DNA from: Hyphomicrobiales bacterium
GTDB lineage: Bacteria > Pseudomonadota > Alphaproteobacteria > Rhizobiales > Beijerinckiaceae
Length of the DNA: 64,000 bases
Direction: 5' to 3'
Assembly (NCBI GenBank): GCA_900466745.1
Contig: UBNE01000012.1
Span: 1 to 64,000, forward strand
Positions within the stretch are counted from its first letter, which is position 1; the number at the start of each line of letters is the position of its first letter. Positions 25,670 through 35,191 of this stretch are shown here, piece by piece. Made by a program: the position numbers and the translations under genes. The notes below the pieces were generated by a model. That model did not search any database, was not told the origin of the DNA, and saw only the letters and a program-made list of their open reading frames with translations.

Positions 25670-27199
25670 CTAGCGCCCGCCCAGCGCCATCGCGACCTTT
25701 TCGCGCCGCCGCTCCATGGAGGACGGGATCCTGAGCGATTCCCGGTATTTCGCCACGGTGCGCCGGGCGATGTCGATGCCGCCCGCCTTGAGCCGGGTGA
25801 CGATGGCATCGTCCGAGAGCACCTCGCGCGGGCTCTCCTCGTCGATCATCTGCTTGATCCGGAAACGCACCGCCTCCGCCGAATGGGCCTCGCCATAGCC
25901 GGTCGCCGCGATCGCCGCCGAGAAGAAGTACTTCATCTCGAAGACGCCGCGCGAGCAGGTCAGGTACTTGTTCGAGGTGACGCGCGAAACCGTCGATTCA
26001 TGCATGCCGATGGCATCGGCGACGGTCTTGAGGTTGAGCGGGCGCAGATGCTCGACGCCATGGGCGAAGAAGCCGTCCTGCTGGCGCACGATCTCGCTGG
26101 CGACCTTCAGGATGGTGCGGGCGCGCTGCTCCAGCGAGCGGGTCAGCCAGTTCGCCGTCTGCAGGCATTCGGCGATGAAGGCGCGCTCCTGGTCGCTGCG
26201 GGCCGATTTCGAGACGCGGGCGTGATAGGTCTGGTTGACCAGCAGGCGCGGCAGCGTGTCGGGGTTGAGGTCGATCAGCCAGGAGCCGTCCGGCGCGGCG
26301 CGGATGAAGACGTCGGGCACCACGGTCTCGGCCGCCGAGCCGCCGAAGGCCCGGCCGGGCTTGGGATCGAGCCGGCGGATCTCGGCGACCATGTCGGCGA
26401 TGTCCTCGTCGTCGACGCCGCAGACCCGCTTCAGCGCGGCGAAGTCGCGCCTGGCGACGAGAGGCAGGTTGGCGACCAGCGCCTGCATGGCCGGGTCGAA
26501 GCGGTCGCGCTCGCGCAACTGGATCGCCAGGCACTCGGCGACGTCGCGGGCCGCCACGCCGGAGGGGTCGAAGCCCTGGATGACGGCCAGCACCGCCTCG
26601 ACCCGGGCGACCGCGACGCCGAGCCGCGCGGCCAAATCCGCGACCGGCTCGCCGAGATAGCCGCTGTCGTCGACCGCGTCGATGAGATGGCGCCCGATGA
26701 TCCGGTCGCCGGGGTCGCTGACGGCGAGGTCGAGCTGGGCGCTCAGATGGTCGTGCAGCGACAGTTCGGCGGTGAGGCTGCTCTCGAAGCCCTCGGCCCC
26801 CTCCTCGAAGGAGCCGCCCGAGGAACCGTAGCTGCCGCCGATCACCGGCAGCATTTCGGTCCCGGCGGCGTCGCTGCGCGCCGCGCTCGGCTGCTCCGCC
26901 GGAAAGACGTTGTCGAGGCTGGTGCCGAGGCGCCCTTCCATGCCTTCCAGCGTGTTCAGGCTCTCGGCGCGCGCGAAGCTCTCAGCATCGGCCGCGAGCG
27001 GTCCGTCGGCGCCGTTCGCCTCCGCCGGCGGGTCGGCGCCGTCGTCGCGCTCGAGCAGCGGATTGCGCTCCAGCTCGCCCTCGACGAAGTTCTGGAGCTC
27101 GAGATGAGACAACTGGAGGAGCTTGATCGCCTGCAGGAGCTGCGGCGTCATCACCAGGGACTGTCCCTGGCGCAATTCCATGCGCGGCATCATCGCCAT
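25670..27199 (-). CDS. rpoN: RNA polymerase sigma-54 factor
   Basis: Sigma-54 directs RNA polymerase to -24/-12 promoters with AAA+ activators, mainly for nitrogen and other metabolic genes. The 509-residue protein has the glutamine-rich region I (MELRQGQSLVMTPQLLQAIK), the acidic region II, and in region III the helix-turn-helix TVADAIGMHESTVSRVTSNK and the RpoN box (ARRTVAKYRESLRIPSS). ATG at 27199 fits the family start; longer frames are spurious. It stands between lptB and hpf, as in most proteobacteria. Confidence 0.96.
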   Translation of the reverse strand: MAMMPRMELRQGQSLVMTPQLLQAIKLLQLSHLELQNFVEGELERNPLLERDDGADPPAEANGADGPLAADAESFARAESLNTLEGMEGRLGTSLDNVFPAEQPSAARSDAAGTEMLPVIGGSYGSSGGSFEEGAEGFESSLTAELSLHDHLSAQLDLAVSDPGDRIIGRHLIDAVDDSGYLGEPVADLAARLGVAVARVEAVLAVIQGFDPSGVAARDVAECLAIQLRERDRFDPAMQALVANLPLVARRDFAALKRVCGVDDEDIADMVAEIRRLDPKPGRAFGGSAAETVVPDVFIRAAPDGSWLIDLNPDTLPRLLVNQTYHARVSKSARSDQERAFIAECLQTANWLTRSLEQRARTILKVASEIVRQQDGFFAHGVEHLRPLNLKTVADAIGMHESTVSRVTSNKYLTCSRGVFEMKYFFSAAIAATGYGEAHSAEAVRFRIKQMIDEESPREVLSDDAIVTRLKAGGIDIARRTVAKYRESLRIPSSMERRREKVAMALGGR

Positions 27200-27333
27200 G
27201 CGCGAAAGGCCCTTCTGCGACGGCGCGCCAGCGGCACGCTTCTTGCTTTCGGAAAGGACCCTAGCGTCTGGACGGCGCCGCGTCAAAGCCCCTGCCGCGG
27301 ATCCGGGCAAGCCGGTCGACGGGCTGCTCCGTC

Positions 27334-27416
27334 GTCGCTGCGAGGAGCGAAGCGACGAAGCGATCCTTGGGGGCGGCCGTCCCCGGATTGCTTCGCTCCG
27401 CTCGCAATGACGGCAG
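27334..27416. repeat. REP-like inverted repeat (gcgaggagcgaagcgacgaagc...gcttcgctccgctcgca)
   Basis: Imperfect arms around ccttgggggcggccgtccccgg lie between lptB and rpoN. The form ending in ctcgcaatgacgg is the type widespread in Hyphomicrobiales, distinct from the gtcatcccgga copies. It probably ends or slows lptB transcripts. Confidence 0.6.
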
Positions 27417-27428
27417 GACGGCGACGCC

Positions 27429-28307
27429 TCAGAGGCGGAAATCCTCGCCGAGATAGACCCGACGCACATCGGGATTGGCGATGATCTCGGCCGGAGAGCC
27501 CTCGGTGAGCACGCGGCCGGAATGGATGATGTAGGCGCGGTCGACGAGGCCCAGCGTCTCGCGGACATTGTGGTCGGTGATCAGCACGCCGATGCCGCGA
27601 TCGGTGAGCTGGCGGACCAGCGCCTGGATGTCACCGACAGCGATCGGATCGATGCCGGCGAAAGGCTCGTCGAGCAGGATGAAGGAGGGCTTGCCGGCGA
27701 GCGCGCGGGCGATCTCGCAGCGGCGGCGCTCGCCGCCCGAAAGCGCGATCGAAGGCGCCTTGCGCAGCCGCGCGATGCTGAACTCCTCCAGGAGCTGGTC
27801 GAGCTGGCGCTCGCGGGCCCGGCGGTTGGGTTCGACCACCTCGAGCACGGCGCGGATGTTGTCCTCCACCGAGAGGCCGCGGAAGATCGAGGCCTCCTGC
27901 GGCAGATAGCCGATGCCGAGCCGGGCGCGCTGATACATCGGCAGCGGCGTGATGTCGTTGCCCTCCAGCGAGATGACGCCGAGATCGGCCCCGACCAGCC
28001 CGGTGATCATGTAGAAGATCGTGGTCTTGCCCGCACCGTTGGGGCCGAGCAGGCCGACCGCCTCGCCCTGGCGCAGATAGAGGCTGGCGTCGCTGACGAC
28101 GGTGCGCCCGCCATAGCTCTTGCGCAGCCCCGAGACCGCCAGGATGCCCGGGCCGCCGATCGCGGCGGCGATCTGCCCGGCGTCGCCCGGACGGGCCGCG
28201 TCCGGGCGACGCCCGAACAGGCCGCGCAGGCGCGACAGCACGCCCCGGCCGCTTGCGGCCTTCACCGGCGCCGTGGGGGTGCGGAGGGGAGCTTCGGAGG
28301 CGGTCAC
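27429..28307 (-). CDS. lptB: LPS export ABC transporter ATP-binding protein
   Basis: LptB powers removal of lipopolysaccharide from the inner membrane with LptFG. The ABC motifs are the Walker A GPNGAGKTTIFYMI, the signature LSGGERRRCEIARAL and the Walker B FILLDEPFAGIDPIAVGDIQ, then the switch LITDHNVRETL. About 50 extra N-terminal residues (rich in Arg, Ala, Pro) precede the domain, more than in E. coli. GTG at 28307 is taken as start; TTG at 28331, one base after the lptA stop, is the alternative. Last gene of lptC-lptA-lptB. Confidence 0.94.
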   Translation of the reverse strand: MTASEAPLRTPTAPVKAASGRGVLSRLRGLFGRRPDAARPGDAGQIAAAIGGPGILAVSGLRKSYGGRTVVSDASLYLRQGEAVGLLGPNGAGKTTIFYMITGLVGADLGVISLEGNDITPLPMYQRARLGIGYLPQEASIFRGLSVEDNIRAVLEVVEPNRRARERQLDQLLEEFSIARLRKAPSIALSGGERRRCEIARALAGKPSFILLDEPFAGIDPIAVGDIQALVRQLTDRGIGVLITDHNVRETLGLVDRAYIIHSGRVLTEGSPAEIIANPDVRRVYLGEDFRL

Positions 28308-28332
28308 TGCGGCCCGGATCGCTTGAGGCAAC

Positions 28333-29040
28333 TCAGTTCGTCGGCTTGGCGGCGGGCTTGGCGCCGGGCTTGCCGGCTTCGGCCTTGTTCGCATCGGTCG
28401 AGTTCGGCACGAAGAAGCCCTGCACGCGGCCGCCCTTGCTGGTCTCGACATTGGCCACGCCGGTCACCGTGTTGTAGGTCAGCTTCTCGCCGCGGGTGAT
28501 GTTGGGCCCGTCGTTGAGCGCGACATTGCCGGTCATGATCACGAGATTGTTGGCGCGGTCGAATTCGGCGTTGTCGGAGGTCGCGGCCTGGGTCTTGGAG
28601 ACGACCGTGACCGGCCCCTTGCAGAGGATGCGCTTGATCGAGCTGTCGTTGGCCGGGTCCTTGCCGCCCGCCGCGGGGGCCGGCGCCGCCGGCGCGGCCG
28701 CCTTGCCGGAAGCGGCGGCGCCCTGCCCGCCGCGCCCTTCATAGAGCACGGTCATCACGGTGCAGCGCACGGTCGTCTCGCCCTGGACGGCGACGACATT
28801 GCCGGTGAAGACCGCCTTGTTCTCCTTGTCGAGCACGTCGAGCTTGTCGGCGTCGATCTTGATCGGCTCCTTGCTGTCGCCGCCCAGGCCGCCGAGCGGC
28901 GAGGAGGCGTTGCCGCCCTTCTGCCTGGGCTGGGCGAAGCCGTCCTGGGATGCCGCCAGAAGCGCAAGACCGGCGGCCGCCAGCAGCGTGGCAACCCGGC
29001 GCGCGCGCATGAAACGGAACGTCTGAGCCGGCGCTCTCAT
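28333..29040 (-). CDS. lptA: Periplasmic LPS transport protein LptA
   Basis: LptA forms the periplasmic bridge that carries LPS to the outer membrane. The signal region is VATLLAAAGLALLAASQDGF. The OstA fold appears as IKIDADKLDVLDKENKAVFT, GNVVAVQGETTVRCTVM and NLVIMTGNVALNDGPNI. An Ala/Pro/Gly-rich insertion at about 106-132 interrupts the fold, and a lysine-rich low-complexity tail ends the protein. ATG at 29040 follows AAGAGG and the lptC stop by one base, and was preferred to the overlapping start at 29058. Confidence 0.92.
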   Translation of the reverse strand: MRAPAQTFRFMRARRVATLLAAAGLALLAASQDGFAQPRQKGGNASSPLGGLGGDSKEPIKIDADKLDVLDKENKAVFTGNVVAVQGETTVRCTVMTVLYEGRGGQGAAASGKAAAPAAPAPAAGGKDPANDSSIKRILCKGPVTVVSKTQAATSDNAEFDRANNLVIMTGNVALNDGPNITRGEKLTYNTVTGVANVETSKGGRVQGFFVPNSTDANKAEAGKPGAKPAAKPTN

Positions 29041-29041
29041 G

Positions 29042-29824
29042 TCACTGCCTCTTTTCATTGCCTTGCGGCGCTGCGGGCCCGGCGGAAGCCGCCGGCTTCG
29101 CCTTCAACAGTTCCGGCATCGGCGTGCTGCCCTCGCGCTCGGGCCCGGCGATGGTCCCGGCCGGCGCGTTCTTGATCAGCACCCGTACACGTCCTTCGAA
29201 GGCGATCACCTCGCCGTTGTTCTTCACGTCGAGCGTGTTCGCGTCAACCGTCGTCTGGTCCATATGGACGGTCACGGGCTCCTTGGAGGCGACCGTCCCG
29301 GCCTTGAAGTCGACATCGGCGGTCCGCATGCTCATGTCGTGGCCGCTTTCTGTGCGGATCTTGACGTCGTCGACGAGCCTGAGCTTCTCCTTCTGCGTAT
29401 CGAAGAGCCCGGTCCGCGCATTGACCGTCACCCAGCCCTCGCGCTCCATCTGGATCCGGGCGACGAGGGTCTGGAGCTCGACCTGCGTCGGGTTGCGGAT
29501 TTCCTGATAGGCGTTCTCGGCCGTCACCTGATAGGGCCGGTTGTCCTTGCGGTAGCCGGAGAGCTTCGGCGTCTCCATCTTGACCTTGCCGCCGGAGATG
29601 CCGACCGAGCCGATCGAGACGTTCTGGAGCTTGCCGCGCAGCGGATTGAGGAACGGCACGACGATCAGGCCGAGCACCGAAGCCAGGGCGACGACCGGGA
29701 TGGCGCGGCGCAGGATGCGGACGAGCCGGGTGTGCCGCTGCGCCGCCACGAAGGCGGCCTTCCGGCGCAGGGCATGTGCCGATAGCCCTGCGGTCGGGTT
29801 GTTGAAGGTCATTGCCACAGTCAT
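29042..29824 (-). CDS. lptC: LPS export protein LptC
   Basis: LptC receives LPS from LptB2FG and passes it to LptA. The 260-residue protein has a basic cytoplasmic N-terminus, one membrane anchor at about 41-58 (AIPVVALASVLGLIVVPF) and a periplasmic OstA-like domain with TAENAYQEIRNPTQVELQTL, NARTGLFDTQKEKLRLVDDV and VDANTLDVKNNGEVIAFEGR. It is first in the lptC-lptA-lptB row. The promoter should be in the 246 bases upstream, which also hold a dispersed repeat. Confidence 0.92.
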   Translation of the reverse strand: MTVAMTFNNPTAGLSAHALRRKAAFVAAQRHTRLVRILRRAIPVVALASVLGLIVVPFLNPLRGKLQNVSIGSVGISGGKVKMETPKLSGYRKDNRPYQVTAENAYQEIRNPTQVELQTLVARIQMEREGWVTVNARTGLFDTQKEKLRLVDDVKIRTESGHDMSMRTADVDFKAGTVASKEPVTVHMDQTTVDANTLDVKNNGEVIAFEGRVRVLIKNAPAGTIAGPEREGSTPMPELLKAKPAASAGPAAPQGNEKRQ

Positions 29825-29869
29825 GCCCCGCGCAATGGCAGTCGCTCACGGCTTTTTCGTGTCGCTAAG

Positions 29870-29965
29870 GCATCGGACCGAAAGTGGAATCCACTTTTCG
29901 GAAGCATCCGATGCGATACCGACACGGCGGACCATCGTTATCGCGCCCGACAGGACGCGCGATGA
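29870..29965. repeat. Long dispersed repeat, copy A
   Basis: This starts with a palindrome ccgaaagtggaatccacttttcgg (29878-29901 region) and continues through ggaccatcgttatcgcgc to ccgacaggacgcgcgatga. The same order of blocks occurs at 53009-53102 with about three quarters of bases identical. It lies between the divergent-looking upstream region of lptC and the 3' end of rnd. Confidence 0.75.
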
Positions 29966-30070
29966 ACCAAGACGAACCGCATCGCGCCCCCGCGCCGCTC
30001 GCCCCTCGGAAGGGAAGCGGGACATTCCCCGCTTTGGCGTGCCGACAGACGCCGCAAACCTTAGAAAATG

Positions 30071-30685
30071 TCAAGTATGGGCGAAGATGTCCGTCTCTTC
30101 CCAGCCGGCGAGGTCGAGCTCGGCGCGGGCAGGCAGGAAGTCGAAGCAGGCCCTGGCGAGCTGGCCCCGGCCCTCGCGCGCCAGCATCGCCTCGAGCTTC
30201 TGGTGCAAGGCATGCAGGTGCAGCACGTCGGAGGCGGCATAGGAGAGCTGCGCCTCGCTCAGCGTGTCGGCGCCCCAGTCGGAGGATTGCTGCTGCTTCG
30301 ACAGTTCGACCCCGAGCAGCTCCCGCACCAGGTCCTTCAGCCCGTGGCGGTCGGTATAGGTGCGGGCCAGCTTCGAGGCGATCTTGGTGCAGTAGACCGG
30401 GGTGGTGACGACGCCGAAGGCATGGCGCAGCACGGCGACGTCGAAGCGGGCGAAATGGAAGAGCTTCAGCACCGCCGGATCCTCCAGCAGCCGGACCAGG
30501 TTCTTCGGCCGCCCGGCGTCCTTCGGGATCTGCACGACATCGGCCGTCCCGTCCCCGCGCGAGAGCTGGACGACGCAGAGCCGGTCGCGATGCGGGTTGA
30601 GGCCGAGCGTCTCGGTGTCGATCGCGACGCTCGCCCCGGCATCGTAGCCGTCCGGAAGATCGCCGCGATGGAAACGGATGGTCAT
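30071..30685 (-). CDS. rnd: Ribonuclease D-like 3'-5' exonuclease (short form)
   Basis: The 204-residue enzyme has the DEDDy exonuclease motifs: VAIDTETLGLNPH, LKLFHFARFDVAVLRHAFGV and QLSYAASDVLHLHALHQKLE. It trims 3' ends of tRNA and other RNAs. It lacks the C-terminal HRDC domains of E. coli RNase D, as the short alphaproteobacterial homologues do. ATG at 30685 begins just before the domain; the frame extends further upstream without conservation. Confidence 0.9.
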   Translation of the reverse strand: MTIRFHRGDLPDGYDAGASVAIDTETLGLNPHRDRLCVVQLSRGDGTADVVQIPKDAGRPKNLVRLLEDPAVLKLFHFARFDVAVLRHAFGVVTTPVYCTKIASKLARTYTDRHGLKDLVRELLGVELSKQQQSSDWGADTLSEAQLSYAASDVLHLHALHQKLEAMLAREGRGQLARACFDFLPARAELDLAGWEETDIFAHT

Positions 30686-30920
30686 GCTCGAAAACCTCAC
30701 TGCTCCGGCCGCTTCGGCCGGCACGTCGACACAGGGGCCGTTTCGGCCCCCCGCCGGGGAAAACCGCCGCGACAAGCCTTCGCAGCTAGCGGCCCGCCTC
30801 GCCGCGTTCAAGCCTTTTCTGAGACCGGACAAGGATTTGGGATCGCGTTAACCTTTTATTCACCATAAGCTTCAATCCGCGGCGGCGGCATGCGAGAAGA
30901 AGGGCAACGGAGCCTGACTC

Positions 30921-31358
30921 ATGTCCCCGATCCGCCTGTTCACCGATCTCGACGGCCGCATCGGCCTCAGGGCCTTCTGGCTCGGCAGCGCCACGGTCGC
31001 GCTCGCCCTGTTCGCGGTCCAGCGGCTCGCCCCGCATCTGACCGACCCGGCCTCGGCGGTGCAGGCGGTCGCCTTCGCCAAGGCCTTCGCCCTGTTTCCC
31101 TGGTCGGCGCTCGCCGCGAAGCGCGCGCGGGACCGCGGCGGCTCCTCGCTGTTCGGCATCCTGCTGGTCTGCGCCATCGTCCTGCCGGAGCAGTTGCTGC
31201 CGCATGTGCCGTTTGGCTGGCGGCCCTCGATGGAGGCGATCGGGACGATCGCCTGGGTCGTCGCCCTCATCGATCTCGGCCTGATGCCCTCGGCGCAGCG
31301 CGACCCGCGCGAATCCGGGCTTGCGACGGCCGTGGCGGGTGCTAAAGCGGCGGAATGA
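30921..31358 (+). CDS. DUF805-like membrane protein
   Basis: The 145-residue protein begins LFTDLDGRIGLRAFWLGSAT, resembling the DUF805 start (GRxxRxxFW) and shows four hydrophobic segments. The conserved AAKRARDRGGSSLFGIL matches the mid-domain AxRLxDxG signature. Function unknown. Its stop overlaps the dapE start by ATGA (31355-31358), so the two are coupled. No reason to link the functions is visible. Confidence 0.8.
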   Translation: MSPIRLFTDLDGRIGLRAFWLGSATVALALFAVQRLAPHLTDPASAVQAVAFAKAFALFPWSALAAKRARDRGGSSLFGILLVCAIVLPEQLLPHVPFGWRPSMEAIGTIAWVVALIDLGLMPSAQRDPRESGLATAVAGAKAAE

Positions 31359-32566
31359 CCGCCACACCGACCCGCTCCGCCCCTCCCCTCGATTTCGACC
31401 CCGCCGACCCGGTCGCGCTGACGCAGGCGCTGGTGCGCTGCCCCTCGGTGACGCCGGCCGAGGCCGGCGTGCTCGCGCTGCTGGAGCAGGTGCTGGCGGC
31501 GGAAGGCTATGCGGTGCACCGCCCGGTCTTCAGCGAGCCCGGCATGCCGGATGTCGAGAACCTCTATGCCAGGATCGGCAGCGAAGGCCCTGTCTTCGTC
31601 GTCGCCGGCCATGTCGACGTCGTGCCGGTCGGCGACGAGGCGGCCTGGACGCGCGCGCCCTTCGCGGCCACGATCGAGAACGGCGTCCTCTACGGGCGCG
31701 GCGCCTGCGACATGAAGGGCGGGCTCGCGGCGATGGTCTCGGCCGCGATCCGCTATCGGCGCGAAAATCCGGAGGCGCCGGGCTCGATCGCCTTCCTGGT
31801 CGCCGGCGACGAGGAGGGGCCGGCCGTCAACGGCACGGTGAAGCTGCTGAAATGGGCGCATGAGCGCGGCGAGCGCTTCGACCATTGCCTGCTCGGCGAG
31901 CCGACCAATCCGGCGGCGATGAGCGACATGATCAAGATCGGCCGGCGCGGCTCGCTGACCGGCGAGCTGACCGTCAACGGCACACAGGGCCATGTCGGCT
32001 ATCCGCATCTCGCCGACAATCCGATCCGCGGCATGGTGCGCCTGCTGGCCGCGCTCGACGCGACCCCGCTCGACGCCGGCACCACGCATTTCGACCCGAG
32101 CAATCTCGAAGTGACGACGCTCGATGTCGGCAACCCGGCGACCAACGTCATCCCGGCGCAGGCCAGGGCCGTCTTCAACATCCGCTTCAACGATCGCTGG
32201 ACGCCGGAAACCCTCGCCGCCGAGATAGAGCGCCGGCTGCGCGAGGCCGCCGGCAACACGGTACGCTACGAGATCCGCTTCCGGCCAACCAATTCGGTCG
32301 CCTTCCTGACCGAGCCCGGCCCCTTCGTGGCGATGGTCGCGGACGCGGTCGAGGCCGAGACCGGCAAGCGACCGGCGCTGTCGACGACCGGCGGCACCTC
32401 GGATGCCCGCTTCATCAAGAGCTATTGCCCCGTCGTCGAATACGGCGTCGTCGGCAAGACCATGCATCAGGTCGACGAATGCGTCGCCGTGTCCGACCTC
32501 CTCGCGCTGGAACGGATCACGCATCGCCTGCTCGCCCGCTATTTTGCAGCGCAGCATAGGGCTTGA
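31355..32566 (+). CDS. dapE: Succinyl-diaminopimelate desuccinylase
   Basis: DapE makes L,L-diaminopimelate and succinate in lysine and peptidoglycan precursor synthesis. The M20-type zinc motifs are VVAGHVDVVPVGDEAAW, GRGACDMKGGLAAMV and LVAGDEEGPAVNGTVK. The dimerisation domain starts at about 185 (RRGSLTGELTVNGTQGHVGY), and the late STTGGTSDARFIKSYCPVVE holds another ligand region. The 403 residues include a short N-terminal extension. dapB of the same pathway is at 46079. Confidence 0.96.
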   Translation: MTATPTRSAPPLDFDPADPVALTQALVRCPSVTPAEAGVLALLEQVLAAEGYAVHRPVFSEPGMPDVENLYARIGSEGPVFVVAGHVDVVPVGDEAAWTRAPFAATIENGVLYGRGACDMKGGLAAMVSAAIRYRRENPEAPGSIAFLVAGDEEGPAVNGTVKLLKWAHERGERFDHCLLGEPTNPAAMSDMIKIGRRGSLTGELTVNGTQGHVGYPHLADNPIRGMVRLLAALDATPLDAGTTHFDPSNLEVTTLDVGNPATNVIPAQARAVFNIRFNDRWTPETLAAEIERRLREAAGNTVRYEIRFRPTNSVAFLTEPGPFVAMVADAVEAETGKRPALSTTGGTSDARFIKSYCPVVEYGVVGKTMHQVDECVAVSDLLALERITHRLLARYFAAQHRA

Positions 32567-32620
32567 CCTGCCCGCGAAGCGGACCATTATCTGACCTAGA
32601 CGAAAGTCTAAGGTTTTGTG

Positions 32621-33214
32621 ATGGAGTTCGCGATGAGGCTCGATGCCGACGATGTCGCGCGGTCGCTGCGCGGTTCCTGGCGCCTGATGAGCAAGGGGGC
32701 CGAGGCGCTGCCCGAGCTCGACCTCAGCCGCGACGGATTCTGGCGCTCCTTCCTGGCCTTCGCGCTAATGCTGCCGGCGACGATCGCAATCCTCGCCGCG
32801 ATGCGGCTGGCGGCCGGGCTCGGCAATGCCGGCGGCCTGCTCGGCGCGCCCATGCTGGCGCTTTCGGTCGCGGCGGCGCTGTCGCTCGCCATCCTGGTGG
32901 TGCCGGCCTTCCTGATCGTGATCCGGCCGGAGCTGGCGCAGGCGCCGCGCTTCACCAGCTTCGTCATCGCCTGGAACTGGTCCGGCATCGTCTCCGCCAG
33001 CCTCATGGCCGTGCCTGCGGCGGTCTATGCGCTCGGCTGGGCGCCCCCCACGCTGGCGCTGGTGCAATCGGCCTTCTTCGCCGCGATCGTGCTGCGCCTG
33101 CGCTATTGCGTGGCGCGCGCCGCCTTCGGCGCCGGCAACGGCATCGCCTGGCCGCTGGTCATCGCCAGCGTGGTGCTCGATTACGGCGTGCTGCGGCTGT
33201 TCGGGCTGCTCTGA
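32621..33214 (+). CDS. Multi-pass membrane protein of unknown function
   Basis: The protein has about 197 residues and four to five hydrophobic segments (for example AFALMLPATIAILAAMRLAA and LALSVAAALSLAILVVPAFL). I do not recognise a named family; its hydrophobic layout resembles small DUF membrane proteins beside dapE and truA in other Hyphomicrobiales. Starts at GTG 32618, ATG 32621 and ATG 32633 are all possible. It lies 54 bp after dapE on the same strand and may share its transcript. Confidence 0.75.
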   Translation: MEFAMRLDADDVARSLRGSWRLMSKGAEALPELDLSRDGFWRSFLAFALMLPATIAILAAMRLAAGLGNAGGLLGAPMLALSVAAALSLAILVVPAFLIVIRPELAQAPRFTSFVIAWNWSGIVSASLMAVPAAVYALGWAPPTLALVQSAFFAAIVLRLRYCVARAAFGAGNGIAWPLVIASVVLDYGVLRLFGLL

Positions 33215-33221
33215 GGCAGGC

Positions 33222-33965
33222 CTATTCGTAGTCTACCCCGGCGAGATAGAGGCCGCAGGAGGGCGCGAGCGCCGCGCATTGCGAGCGATCCCGCGCCGCC
33301 AGCACCGCGCCGATCTTCGCCTCCGGCCAGCGCCCGGCACCGACCATCTTCAGCGAGCCGACGATCGAGCGGACCTGATGATGCAGGAAGGAGCGGGCAT
33401 GGGTGTAGACCACGATCTCCGCTCCCTCGCGCCGGACGTCGAGCCGGTCGAGCGTGCGGATCGGGCTGTTGGCCTGGCATTCGGCGGCGCGGAAGGTGGT
33501 GAAGTCGTGCTTGCCGAGCAGGGCCTTGGCGGCGCGGTCCATCGCCTCGTGGTCGAGCCTCACCGGCACATGCCAGACGCGGTTGCGGTCCAGCGCCGGC
33601 GGCGCGCGCCGGTCGAGAATGCGGTAGATGTAGTAGCGGCGCCTCGCCGAGAGGCGGGCGTCGAAATCCTCCGGCACGATCTCGGCCTGGAGCACGCTGA
33701 CCGGCACCAGCGCCTTGAGCCGGGCGTTGCTGGCGTCACGCACCACATCGCTGCGCCATTCCCTGTCGAGATCGACATGGGCGACCTGGTGGAGGGCGTG
33801 AACGCCGGCATCGGTGCGCCCGGCGCAATGCAGCCGCACGGGATGGCCGCAGAAGGCCTCGACCGCCTCCTCGACGCTCTGCTGCACCGACGGATCGCTC
33901 GCCTGGCGCTGCCAGCCCGAGAAGCGCGTGCCGTCATATTCGATGACGAGCTTGTAGCGCGGCAT
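33222..33965 (-). CDS. truA: tRNA pseudouridine(38-40) synthase
   Basis: TruA modifies U38-U40 in the anticodon arm. The 247-residue protein has the catalytic aspartate at residue 52 in [19 protein letters not shown], the start [18 protein letters not shown], and the C-terminal [18 protein letters not shown]. It is the third gene of the def-fmt-truA row on the minus strand, the usual alphaproteobacterial order. Confidence 0.96.
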   Translation of the reverse strand: MPRYKLVIEYDGTRFSGWQRQASDPSVQQSVEEAVEAFCGHPVRLHCAGRTDAGVHALHQVAHVDLDREWRSDVVRDASNARLKALVPVSVLQAEIVPEDFDARLSARRRYYIYRILDRRAPPALDRNRVWHVPVRLDHEAMDRAAKALLGKHDFTTFRAAECQANSPIRTLDRLDVRREGAEIVVYTHARSFLHHQVRSIVGSLKMVGAGRWPEAKIGAVLAARDRSQCAALAPSCGLYLAGVDYE

Positions 33966-33989
33966 CAGGCGCTCATCCCATTCTCCGGG

Positions 33990-34091
33990 CCGTCATCCCG
34001 GACAAGCGGCGAAGCGGCGCCGATCCGGGATCCATGCCTGAACCGTTCCGGCATGGATCCCGGGTCTCCGCTTCGCTCCGCCCGGGACGAC
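33990..34091. repeat. REP-like composite inverted repeat
   Basis: gtcatcccgga at the left and cccgggacgac at the right flank an inner pair gatccatgcc/ggcatggatc. This is the long form of the family, placed between fmt and truA. Confidence 0.7.
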
Positions 34092-34110
34092 CGCGTGAGA
34101 AACCACCTCA

Positions 34111-35040
34111 TCAGAGCCTGTCGCCCGCCCCGAGCCGGGCGCCGCGCAGGAATTCCGCCCCGCTCATCGGCGCCTTGCCGGCGCGCTGCACCTGGAGCAG
34201 CTTCACCGCCCCGACCGCGCAGGCGACCGTGCCCTCGTCGTCGAGCAGGGTGCCCGGCTCGGCCGCGCCGCCGGCGCGCGCCGTGCGCAGGATCTTGAGC
34301 CGTTCCGGCCCCTTGCCGAGGTCGATCTCGGCGAAGGCGCCGGGAAAGGGCGAGAGGCCGCGCACGAGATCGTGCACCTGCTGCGCCGGGCGCGCCCAGC
34401 TCAGCTTCGCCTCGGCATTGGCGATCTTGGCGGCGTAGGTGACGCCCTCCTCCGCCTGCGGCGTGAAATGCAGGGCGCCGCGGCCGAGCGCCGCGAGCGC
34501 GCGCACCATCAGATCGGCGCCGAGGATGCTGAGCCCGTCGTGCAACTCTCCCGCCGTCATGTCCGGCCCGATCGCCAGCGTCTCGACCATGCCGACCGGG
34601 CCGGTATCGAGCCCGGCCTCCATCTTCATCACGCAGACGCCGCTCTCGGCATCGCCGGCCATGATCGCGCGCTGGATCGGCGCGGCGCCGCGCCAGCGCG
34701 GCAGCAGCGAGGCATGCAGGTTGAGGCAGCCCAGCTCCGGCAGGTCGAGGATCGCCTGCGGCAGGATCATGCCATAGGCGACGACGACCGCGACATCGGC
34801 CTGATGGGAGGCGAAGATCCCGGCCTGCTCGTCGCTCTTCAGGCTGGCGGGGGTCAGGACCGGGATGCCGAAGCGCTCCGCCGCCTTGTGCACCGGCGAG
34901 GGCCGCAGCTCCAGCCCGCGGCCCGCCTGCGCGGGGGCGCGCGTATAGCAGGAGACGACCTCGTGGCCCTGGCCGACGATCTCGGTCAGCACCGGCACCG
35001 CGAAATCGGGCGTGCCCATGAAGATGACGCGCAAGCTCAT
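34111..35040 (-). CDS. fmt: Methionyl-tRNA formyltransferase
   Basis: Fmt formylates initiator Met-tRNA with 10-formyl-tetrahydrofolate. The protein has 309 residues. It starts [18 protein letters not shown] and holds the catalytic [20 protein letters not shown], followed by the GLDTGP motif and a C-terminal OB domain. ATG at 35040 was chosen since the frame upstream reads repeat sequence. It lies between def and truA with REP-like repeats in both spacers. Confidence 0.96.
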   Translation of the reverse strand: MSLRVIFMGTPDFAVPVLTEIVGQGHEVVSCYTRAPAQAGRGLELRPSPVHKAAERFGIPVLTPASLKSDEQAGIFASHQADVAVVVAYGMILPQAILDLPELGCLNLHASLLPRWRGAAPIQRAIMAGDAESGVCVMKMEAGLDTGPVGMVETLAIGPDMTAGELHDGLSILGADLMVRALAALGRGALHFTPQAEEGVTYAAKIANAEAKLSWARPAQQVHDLVRGLSPFPGAFAEIDLGKGPERLKILRTARAGGAAEPGTLLDDEGTVACAVGAVKLLQVQRAGKAPMSGAEFLRGARLGAGDRL

Positions 35041-35065
35041 ATGCTGACCATAACTCCGTGGCGGC

Positions 35066-35168
35066 CGTGAGCCCGGGCTACCGCAGGGCGACCCGGGATC
35101 CATGCCTGAACCTCTCGCGCCGGCGCTCCGGCATGGTTCCCGGACCTGCGCCCGGCTCCGCCCGGAAG
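35066..35168. repeat. REP-like composite repeat, diverged
   Basis: gggatccatgcc and ggcatggttccc form the inner inverted pair and gcccgggc/gcccgg the outer one. The block lies between def and fmt. The arms are more diverged than in the copy between fmt and truA. Confidence 0.55.
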
Positions 35169-35191
35169 GGCGGCCGGCGGACCCGAAAACC